Shown one piece after another: positions 1 through 8,470 of a DNA stretch of 64,000 nucleotides. The notes beneath the pieces were generated by a model. The model ran no database searches, had not been told where the DNA came from, and saw only the letters and a list, made by a program, of their open reading frames with translations. Numbering within the stretch: the stretch's first letter is position 1; the number at the start of each line of letters is the position of its first letter. Source of the stretch: Struthio camelus (taxonomy: Eukaryota; Chordata; Aves; Struthioniformes; Struthionidae); assembly GCF_040807025.1 (NCBI RefSeq), contig NC_090968.1:62001-126000 (forward strand), in the 5' to 3' direction. Made by a program: the position numbers and the translations under genes.

Positions 1-2381
1 GAGCATAGCTCTGCTCGGGTAGCAGCCACAGCAGCAGCCGGTAGAGGAACTCCTGGTCATACTGGGAAGCGTAGAGCACCACGGCGCCCAGCACGAAGCC
101 GACGACCAGCTCCAGGCAGATGAAGAGCGTGCAGAGTCTCCTGGGGCACAGCGCAGGCATGGGAGAGGGCGCAGGGCAGGTGCATCCCAACCCTCTCCTG
201 CCCTGCACCCACCGCTGGGCCACGCGGGCCCCTTCAGCCAGCCCCACCGTCTGCGCCCCCACCCCCCAACACGCACTGCTCGTCGCTCCCTGGTGGAGGG
301 TTGCAGAAGAGCCGCCAGGAGCCCAGAAAGAAGAAAGCTTGGCGCAAGGAATGCGCTGCCGGGGCGTGATTCCCAGCTGCAAAGCCCACAGCCAGTGAGC
401 AGGACCCGCCAGGCCGCAGCCCGCTCGCTGCACAGCAGCCCACACGTGAGCCGCAGGGCATCAGGGACCCCAGGGGCAACTCACTGCAGCCACGTAGCCA
501 TGCCGCATCTCTTTGCCAGCTCCTGCCTCTCCTGCAGGCCAACACAGAGCGGGGACACTTGTGGGACCCACACGGGGCTGCATGGCGCCCCTCTCCCCAG
601 CAAGACCCTGCCAGCTCCTGCAGGCTTTGGCGCTGCCTCTCCCCCTTACCAGCTTCGCTTCCAGCAGCTCCGGCAGCACAGACCCCTCCACCTCGGGCTC
701 CTGCTCCATCTGCTGCTTGCTGCAGGCAACAGAGCTTGCTTGGGCGAGCGCTGACCTCCATGGCCGCTGGGGCTGCCCGTCGCAACATACTGCTGCCCCA
801 CAGCAGCCATCGGGGTCTCCTGTCCCGCCACATGCTGCACAGAGCCCCTGCATCCCCTCCCCGAGGCCGGCACTGGCGTCCTCTGGCCCTCCAGCTGCAG
901 CACAGAGCTGCTGCATGCGCCTGTGGGGAGAGGTGTCCCCGGTGCCCACTCACTAGGCATTTTCCAGCTCCAGCTCCTCCACTTCCTCTCGAAGTGGCCT
1001 CAGTTCAGCCCGCAGCACCTGGCAGACAGAAGGGGCCCGGTCCACGTGCCTGCTGCAGCCTCCTCCAAAGCCCCCGGCCAGTGGGCGCCCACCACCCTCT
1101 GCCCTCGCCCCTTTGGCACTACCTTTGCCCGCTTCTCCTGCTCACGCAGCTGCTGCTTCAGCTGGGCCGAGCGCTGCTGCTCCTGCAACTCACAGGGCAC
1201 ACAATGCAATGCCACCAGTGGAGCTGGCAGCTGGGCAGCCCCCTCCGCCTCCAGCCCCAGGGCTCGGCCCCCTCGCAACTGCCCCGCCCCAGGGCCCCGG
1301 GAGGGCTGGCCACAGACAAGGCCAGCCAAAGGGGAGTCACGGCCCCTGGGGCTAGTGCCCTCCCCAGGCCCACTGCTGGCCAAGGCTGAGGGGTGCACCG
1401 ATGCCAGCACTGGCACCCCACCAGCACTGGCACCCCACTGCTGCCAGCGCAGCTCTCCCTCTCCCCTGTACCTCGTCGAGCTCCTGCAGCCTCATGCGCC
1501 TCTCCTCCTTGGCTGCCTGCAAGCGCTCCTGCGGCAGAGGAGAGGAAGAGGAGCACTCAGCAGGGCACGGGCTCTCTCCTGTGAGATCTGCTCCTGGCAG
1601 CGGGTCCCAGGCCCTCCGCCCTCCCGGCTGCCCTCGGCCCCCAGCTCCCACTCTGCCACTGTCCCTCGCACGCGCCTCCCCTCTGTACCCAGCTCTGCAG
1701 GCACCAGCGGGCAGCCAGAGGCCCCTGGCTCCGCTCACCTCCAGCTGGGGCAGCAGCTCCTCCATCACCTGCAGCTCCTGCTGGCTGCTGCAGCACCGCT
1801 GCCTGAGGGCACAGTTCTCCCGTGCCAGCTCCTGGGCAGCAGCCTGCAGCTCCTGCTTCTCCTCCTGCTGCATGGGGAAGGGGGCAGAGCAGGGCTTCAG
1901 AGCCAAGCAGAGGGGGCACAGAGCAGGCCTTCAGCGGGGGCACCACCAGCCCCGCGCACCAAGGCCACTCCACGCCTACCAGGCACCGCAGCAGCTCCTT
2001 GCAATGGCCCCTCTCCTCCTTGCTTTCATTCAGCTGCTCCAGCAGCCTGCTGTGCTCGGCCAGCAGCCCTTCCAGCTCCTCCGCCCCTCTCCTGCGCCTC
2101 TGCTGCCTGCAGCAACGGGGTGCCATCACACCACACGCACCGGCACAGGCCCTCCCACCTGCCTGCCCTTCCTCCGCCAACCTCCGCACACCTCCCCAGC
2201 CTCCTGCATTCCCGCGCCCAGCCACGTCGCGATCACCCCACCTGGCCACCTGCTTGGTCAGGCGGGCGTTTGTGCCCTGCAGCGCCTCATAGTCCTTCTC
2301 CAGCGCCTCCAGGAGATTCAGCAGCTCCTGCTTCTGCGCCTGTACCCGCTGCAGGGCCAGCTTCACATCCGCCACCTCCAT
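1..2381 (-). CDS. TMCO5-like: TMCO5-like coiled-coil membrane protein, copy 1 (3' end cut by window)
   Basis: The gene is predicted from splice signals on the minus strand. Coding exons in transcript order are 2242-2381, 1980-2106, 1739-1867, 1472-1528, 1123-1182 (or to 1188 with an alternative acceptor), 954-1018, 650-719, 485-531 and 1-140. Every exon is bounded by an AG acceptor and a GT donor, and all phases join in frame. The product starts MEVADVKLALQRVQ. It is a long, Glu/Gln/Leu-rich heptad-type coiled coil (residues ~1-230), followed by a hydrophobic anchor at ~234-255 and a short tail. The last 62 bp of exon 9, about 20 codons and the stop, lie outside the window. Total length (298 aa in full copies), many small exons and the tail pattern (FLY..L..LLP, then L.LW.E.LLPS) match what I recall of TMCO5A/B, which is about 288 aa in human. 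Function is poorly known; the mammalian genes are mainly testis-expressed. Acidic D30 is shared with copy 3. The family call is from memory of the pattern, not from alignment. Confidence 0.7.
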
Positions 2382-3560
2382 GGCTTGGGCTGTGCGCTGG
2401 GAGGCAGCACGGTGTGAGGGGGCTACAGCCCGTGTGCTCGGGCACACAGGGACGCTCACGTGGTCACTACCCTTCCCGGCATAGACACACATAAACACTC
2501 GCGCACACTTACAGACCCATATTGCGTGTGCTCCAAACGATGTCCTCGTGCACAGCTGGAAGCAGCCACCCTGCTCCCCCACAGTCCACGTGTGCCAGGC
2601 ACACATGTACAGCCCTGGCCCACGGGCAGGCACACTCGGGCTGTGGCGCTGGCAGTTCCCCGAGTCCCACCGCCCCCACCGCCCGGCCCGACCCGGTCCA
2701 GCCCGTGCTGGACGTCCCCCACGCAGCTCACCTCCACTCTGCAAGCACGCCCCGTGGGAGCCCAGCCGCCTCTGCCAGGCAGGGCACGAGGAGGCACAGG
2801 CAGCGGTGCCTCTGGCGAGCGGTACCAAGGTCTGCTGCCAGCCCCAGAGCACGAGCCCAGCACCAGCCCCAAAAGCCTTGCTCGACCCCCCGCGCCTCAC
2901 ACCCGAGCTTGGCACGAGTCTGACCACCAGGCAGCTGGGCGAGACTCTGCAGCCGCCCGAGGCAATGCAGCAGCGCTGCGCTGTCACAAGAGGTTGGGGC
3001 CGTCACAAAGGGCCGTCACAAAGGGCCCCCGAGAGCGCTGGCCAGGGGTGGCCAGTGCCCCCCAGCAGGCACCCGCCTCTTGTGCTCCCCCAGCCTCCTC
3101 CCCGGGCACGGAGGCCTAAAGCCCAGGGCTGGAGATGGGAGGAGAAAGCCCTGGGGAAGCCCTTCATCCCCACAGCCTCTGCTGCAAGATGCCAGCTGGC
3201 CTGGCCCAAAAGGGCTCTGCGCTAGAGCCCAACCACTGGGGACCCTGTGGCAGCAGGGGCAGACAGGCAGACGCCTTTCCCAATGCATGGCAGACTCATT
3301 TCCCGCCATGGGGATGGTGGCCTTGCTTGGCCCACAGCTCCCAAGCCGTTCCTCTGAAACAGAGGCCAGCCTCCAGTCCCCTTTGCACGGAGAGCAAGCC
3401 AGCTTTCTGTGCAACAGTTGTGGCCAGTCACTCCCTGTGTCCTCTGAGCCGGCCTGCCTTGTTGGGGTCTAGCGGTCAGTGGCACAGGGCGCCGGCAGGA
3501 GCCAGCAGGGCAGCAGGGACAGGCGTCGCACCTGGAGCCCACACGTTGCCCAGAGCACAG
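2382..3560. other. GC-rich 5' flank of TMCO5-like copy 1
   Basis: No protein gene is recognised here. On the minus strand an acceptor-like tcccag ends at 2397, just before the ATG exon, so a short 5' UTR piece (2382-2396) is likely in the coding exon. A donor-like signal at 2730-2731 (ctcac) could end an upstream untranslated exon starting at 2732. At 2983-3025 the motif gtcacaa occurs three times, two of them as the direct repeat cgtcacaaaggg (3001, 3014), which on the gene's strand read TTGTGAC(GG). The equivalent regions are 22753-23931, 43130-44308 and 63495-64000. Confidence 0.5.
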
Positions 3561-4413
3561 CCCGGTAGGGGCATGCTTAGACTCATGTCATGGCTCTTCA
3601 CTAATGGGCGGGTATCAGATCTACTGGCAGAATGATGAACACTAACAGAAGCGCAGATCTACTAGCAGAATTGCTAACAAGGCCATCTCAAATACAAGGA
3701 GATCCCATAGGGGCCCCTGCACTGTGTGCTTCCCAGGGAGATAGCTTGGAGTGGGCCATAGCTGATGCATCGCATGGCGGGTATGCTGCCTATCTCTCAC
3801 ATCTTGCATGCAGATCAGAGACACTGCAGGTTCAGTTCTCGGACGTGCTCCCCAACCAACAGCATACCGAGAAAGAGCACGCCAACACCCACTCCCCCTA
3901 TCAGCTAGCTGAGAGAGAGGAGCTTCCCGCTGATGCCAGCTACCCACAGCTATTGTCTCGCGGGAAGCTCAGGGGCTGTGCTCCAGCGGGCAGACCCCTC
4001 ACGCGCTATAATCACCCTTTTCGCAGTGTTGTCCTGGAGCGATCAGTCCAGCCTTGCCGATCCGCTGCGCTTTGGGCCTGGGAATCTGCGGGGGACAGAT
4101 CACTAAGCCTCAGGGAGACAAGCTGTGCCTGTGCTGTTTGGCAGCCACCCTTAGTTTTCATGCTTAACGCCCGAGCTCTCCTTCCTCCTAGCCGTAAGCT
4201 TATTGAAGCCAGCCTGGACACCAGTTTGTCCACAGCACAGGCTCAGGTGACAGGTATTTTTTTGCAGTAAGCGGTCATTCCTGCGAGAGCCTACTGTGAC
4301 TGACCAACAACGCCTACAATGGGAGAAGGCTCAGAGGGCAAGGTGCCCCATGAATCTCAAGGACAGTGTAGGATGCAGCTCACTAACCGCAGCTGTTGCA
4401 CACAGACCTGACC
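3561..4413. other. Unrecognised stretch with a 212-codon open frame
   Basis: The composition changes from strongly GC-rich to mixed. An ATG-started frame runs 3632-4270 on the plus strand (212 aa, MMNTNRSADLLAELL...). It has no domain that I know, many Ser/Ala/Arg/Leu, and no clear codon bias, so I do not call it a gene. A short imperfect direct repeat, cagatctact(a/g)gcagaat, occurs near 3616 and 3655. An old LTR fragment is possible, but I see no defined ends. The same stretch is in units 2 (24003-24641 for the frame) and 3 (44380-45018). Confidence 0.3.
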
Positions 4414-4619
4414 AGCGTTGTGACGCTGAGCGTGTCTGAGACTGGAAATGGCAACCACATTGGTATTGTGATTGGTATTGTGCTTGAACTGTCTAGCTAG
4501 ATGTTGTTCAGTGTATACACTTGTACTGTGATACACTTGAATTGTGCTCTCAGGGCATTGCTGAATCATTGTGCTAAATCAACACCCCCTGTAACATCAG
4601 ATTCCCTCAAAAGAAACTT
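4414..4619 (+). repeat. Dispersed repeat, member A (unit 1)
   Basis: This segment is clearly related to 19112-19298 in the same unit. Both begin agcgttgtgac and share cacattggt(a/g)ttgtgat, gtgtacacttg-type and ctaaatca(a/g)aca(c)cccc.tgta(a/g)catca blocks in the same order, with several indels. It is followed at once by a CR1 3' end. It is probably a transposable-element remnant of unidentified family (an LTR or SINE piece). Confidence 0.6.
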
Positions 4620-4639
4620 TTGAGGCCTGTGAGGGTGAC

Positions 4640-4829
4640 GGAGCACTGGCAGAGGTTGCCCGGAGAGCTTGTGGAGTCTCCTTCGCTGGAGATTTTCAAA
4701 ACCGGCCTGGACGCGGTCCTGGGCAACATGCTCTAGAGGACCCGGCTTGAGCAGGGGGGTTGGACTAGATGATCTCCAGAGGTCCCTTCCAGGCTTGGCC
4801 ATTGCGTGCTTCTGTGTGATTCTGTGAAC
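4640..4829 (+). mobile_element. CR1 LINE 3' end (copy A, unit 1)
   Basis: The order of motifs is that of avian CR1 3' ends: ttgcccggagagcttgtggagtctcc, ctggagattttcaaaaccggcctgga, a gggcaacatgctctag block, ggttggactagatgatctccagaggtcccttcca, and a tail ending in repeated attctgtg-type units at 4829. Only about 190 bp of the 3' end is present; the element is 5'-truncated and has no coding capacity. Plus orientation. Confidence 0.93.
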
Positions 4830-7169
4830 CTGACAGCCACTGCAGGCAAGGCTGACACTGATTATCACACGGCCAGCTGATGCTCTGGCAGGGTTTGGGT
4901 CTCATAGTTGCTCTATCAGAGCAAGCAGGCGCTTGCACGCGTCTTGGCCCACCGCTGTCCCTTCAGAAGTTCAAAGGTGTTGGTGTGTGCAGGGCGGATT
5001 CCCCTCCTCCCTCCCTCCCTCCCTCCACCTCCACTGATTACAGTGGGAGCTTAGACAAGGAGCTGGCATGCAGACAGCCATTTTGTGCTCACCAAAACTG
5101 GGGACAGGGGAATCCCCCCTCCTGAGAGTGTGTGGAGTGCACGGGATGGAACGGAATCCCGCTTCATGCCAGGGCCTTCTCAATGTATTGTTTACCTCCT
5201 CTAAATCAGTCCCTGAAGCATGAGGAAAGTAACTCCCTTCTTGGCCCTGTCTAGGAGTCCTGTCTTCTCATGAGATGGGAATAGGGCCTTCTAGCGGGAC
5301 ATTTCCGGCTGTAAGGGTGAGGCGGGGGCAAGGCCTGGACTCCTGGCAGGGACAGATACACTGTTTCTATCACTGTGTCAGAGCGGGCTTCTCTGTAATA
5401 AATGGGGATTTCCTCAGTGCAGTGCTTGAAGGTTGGGCTCTTCTTCCAAAGGTGGAGTCAACAATGCGCTCAAGGGCTTTCAGCCTGAAGGGGCCTGTTG
5501 CTTTTTGGGGGTTCTCCATGGGCTCGAGGCGATGAGCCCATGGGATGATGTGTTAGGGAAGGAGGGCTGGATTCAGCTCTCGCTTGTGGGTAGCCAGTGC
5601 TCCTGGAGGTGGTGAATGGTCAAGTGGTATCTCCCAAACGACAGGGCTGGAGACTGATTCCCATCCTTCTCCAAGGGAGTATGGAGCCACCAGGAGAGCA
5701 CAGGGCATCTCCAAGGGCACCACGTGCCCTCGGGGTGGGCAGTGAATGGAGCTTCACAAAATCAGGTGGAGTCATCCAAAGGTAAAGGCCTAAACCAATG
5801 AATGTGCAGGCCAGTGAGAGCCCTACAGTCCCACGAGAGGCAGTGGGGACCCCGGAGGCCCAGGGAAAGGAGCCTGGAGAGCGGTTCACGTCACCTTCAA
5901 TGAAAAGCCATGGGCTTGATCTAGGGCCACACCTGAACACAGCCTGAGCTGTTTGAAGTGCCCTGCGATTGCTCAGAGCATCGTCCATGGCCACCTACCC
6001 TTTGGTAGGGGGTTGTCTGTCCCGCGGGGTCTGCTTCCCACCCTGACCACCACGGCCAGGGCGGAGTCACCCTGTGGCCCCAGGGCACCACGGTCCGCTC
6101 CCACTGCAGAGCAGCACCCCCAGCTCGGGTCGCTACACAGGGGAAGGCTCCAGGAATGGCCGGGCAGGCCAGCGCCGATGCACTCACCTGGGGAAAGGCT
6201 CTTTGGGCAGCAGGAACGTCCCTGGAGAGCAGCAAAGCAACAACCGTGTGCTTGCAAGGAGGAATAAGCGAGCGAGAAGTCTGTTTCTCTGTGTGTCAGC
6301 TAAGGGCAGGCTGGTGTGTCCTGGGGGCAGCAGGAGCTGCCTGAGGAGCCGCAGGGCAGGGACTCTGGCGCTGTCCTGGAGGGAGGCGCTGGCACGAGGG
6401 AGCTGCAGGCCGTCTGGGGGCAGGGAATCTCCTTGACACAAGAACAAGGGGCACAGAGTGTCACTGTCCTCTGCTTCCTTGTGCCACTGGGGCCAGGGAC
6501 AGTTTGGAAGCTGACGAGGCAGCTGACACCCTGCCCCTACCCACCCCTTCCCCCGTGCTGCTGTGCTTTCAAGGGGGCTTGGGCTGTGGTGTGAGTGCTA
6601 CTGTGCCGCAGAAACACGGGCCTCGACCCCTCGCTGCAGCCCCCACTGCCCTCCTGCCCCTGCCCTGCCGCCCTGCCGTCCTCCCCACGCTGCCCTGCCT
6701 CCTGACTCCTCTCCCCACACCGCAGGGCCCGGCAGTGCAGCAGGCGCAGGCACAGCCCCGCAGCTGCTGCCTGGTCCCCGGCCCTCCCCGCCTCCCTCCA
6801 CACCAGGGCTCCAGCCCCAGCCAGGCAGCAGGTCCGGCCTCTCCCCCCAGCTCCTGGCCTGGCTCCTCCCGCACTCCCACCCCCTGGCAGGGAGCTGGAG
6901 CTGCCCTGGTCCCGGGCAACTGGCCAGCACCAGGGCTGGCATAGGGCCCGGGTGGACAGGCAGTGCGGGGGGGCAGTGGGGCAGGGCGAGCAGCCTCCCT
7001 CAGGGCCCCACGGCTGGGCCAGGAGGGATGAGGCCATGCGGCCAGCTGGGCTCCAGCTGCTGCTTTGATGTCAGCTCCATGGAGGGACCGTTGGGGTTTG
7101 CTCCCTTTGCAGGGGAATGGCTGGAGGCGGAGACCTTGCCGGGGCCTGGCCCAGACCGGGGCAGTGCGC
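4830..7169. other. Non-coding stretch, GC-rich, with minus-strand splice-like signals
   Basis: No gene is recognised. A (CCCT)n run lies at 5003-5026. On the minus strand there are isolated splice-like signals: a 33-34-nt segment near 6190-6223 (acceptor ctgctctccag, donor gtgagtgc) and a good donor ccaaag|gtaggtgg near 5999. These could be exons of a short non-coding transcript, but no reading frame links them. From about 6520 to 7060 the DNA is very C-rich on the plus strand, which produces long spurious open frames rich in Pro/Ser/Ala. Equivalent stretches are 25201-27539 and 45571-47911. Confidence 0.35.
5003..5026. repeat. (CCCT)n simple repeat
   Basis: A short tetranucleotide run of ccct/ctcc, apparently of equal length in the three units (also at 25374-25397 and 45745-45768). 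Confidence 0.8.
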
Positions 7170-7537
7170 TACTGATCAAATTGAAGGACGCAGCCCCCTT
7201 TTCCTCCACCAAAATGATCCACAGACTATTAGGGCACGTGCGTTTAATCCACAGTACTCCTTATGGGACCGAAGGCAAAAGAAATGTGCTGTCCGTTCTT
7301 CTAGGTGAAAAAACGACGTTGGTTTGTGTCGCCATCTTTGCCCTTCTAGCTTCCAGGACTGTTAAAACAGCAGTGAATTTTGTGGTGGGAACAAAATTGA
7401 GAAAGGGTTTGTTGAAACGGCTTAAGAGAAAACCTGAAACAATTTCTGATTTTGTTACCTATAGGCCACAAAGATTATGTTACTCTTTTGCTATTCCCGA
7501 GGGGAAGGCATTTACCGCCACAGCTGAAAAGTGAGCT
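7170..7537 (+). other. A+T-richer open block of unknown identity
   Basis: The base composition drops sharply in GC between two GC-rich flanks. One plus-strand frame stays open from well upstream to the stop at 7532-7534. Its last ~105 codons (MIHRLLGHVRLIH... LRKGLLKRLKRKPETISDF...) have a hydrophobic stretch (TTLVCVAIFALLA) followed by a basic segment, which could be mere chance. I do not recognise the family. It may be a remnant of an inserted element or processed sequence. The unit-2 and unit-3 equivalents are 27540-27907 and 47912-48279. Confidence 0.3.
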
Positions 7538-7689
7538 TAGGTTGTCCCAGTTGGGTCAGTCATTTTTCTCAACTGCTATTGTTTCTCTGTCTCTACTGCT
7601 GGGAGGCAACTCTCTGGACCGACTGAACTCAGTTATGCCTCTAGGATCTTTGGCTTGAGCCGGCATGAGGTGCTGCCATGCTGTGGTGG

Positions 7690-7837
7690 CAGAAAGAAAT
7701 GCTAGAGAGGCTGTGGAGTCTCCCTCACTGGAGGTATTCAAAACCCAACAGGGCCCGGCCCTGAGCAACCTGCTCTAGCTGACCCTGACCATCTCCAGAG
7801 GTCCCTTCCACCCTCCGCCATTCCGTGGTTCCGTGAC
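7690..7837 (+). mobile_element. CR1 LINE 3' end (copy B, unit 1)
   Basis: A diverged, 5'-truncated CR1 3' end: gaggctgtggagtctccctc, ggaggtattcaaaacccaac, gagcaacctgctctagctgaccctg, atctccagaggtcccttcca, then a degenerate tail (attccgtggttccgtgac). It has more changes from the CR1 consensus than copy A and lacks the usual ttggactagatg block. Confidence 0.88.
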
Positions 7838-8470
7838 CCTGCAGTTGTTGATATTCAACTCTCAGAACAAGCCTGAGTTCTACCGGACGGAGGTGACGCC
7901 GCACTGCAAGCTCAAAAGCTTCCTGGTCTTGGGAGGTGCACAGACAGTGTATTCAGAGTGAGCAAGCAGGTAGATCTTCCTTTAAAAAGCAGAACCACTC
8001 AGAATTCACTGAGCTCAAGGGGAGGTCCTTGCCACCTCCCTCTGGTCTGCAGGAAACACATCTGGCTGCCCTTAGACAGTTCTCGGCCGTCCTGGATATC
8101 CCACCTCAGCTATTCATGCCTCAGCTAGGCATTACCTCCCCCCACTCCCCAGGAGCCCTCTCCTCCAGGCTTCTCCTCCTTCTTCCTAAGTGCTGGCTAA
8201 TTCCACAGATTCATGCCTTGCTTCTGCCTCCCTTTATGGTACCTACGATGACTTCTCTGAAGTTCTGGGGCTGCCTTTATACAGTCGCAGTTACCAAGCC
8301 ACGTGCAGGATTTTCCCCTAACTGCAGCCTGTTCCCTTTACAGCCACATACAGTCGTGTGCTCTACAGGCCCTCAAGCTGACAGCGCGCCAGAGAGAGCG
8401 CACCTGAACCCTTGGAGGAGGTGAGGCACGTTTGGCTCCCCCACCCGCACGGCCCCCAGCAGAGGAGCCC
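7838..8470 (+). other. 5' flank of TOPORS-like copy 1
   Basis: This lies between the CR1 fragment and the inferred start codon. It contains a TATA-like TTTATA at 8276-8281, about 190 bp before the ATG at 8471; any transcription start near 8305 is a guess. No other gene is seen. Equivalents are 28208-28840 and 48580-49212. Confidence 0.3.

Noticed and set aside
559-2494. Long plus-strand open frames across the TMCO5-like gene.
   Set aside because: They are antisense shadows of the minus-strand coiled-coil exons and the GC-rich introns; only the minus strand gives phase-consistent exons.
3632-4270. 212-codon open frame as a protein gene, or the region as a retroviral LTR.
   Set aside because: No recognisable domain or codon bias; no TG...CA ends, poly-purine tract or primer-binding site could be seen.
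6563-7200. Long Pro/Ser/Ala-rich open frames in the C-rich stretch (both strands).
   Set aside because: They arise from low-complexity C-rich DNA that has few stops in any frame; there is no domain, no splice context and no codon preference.
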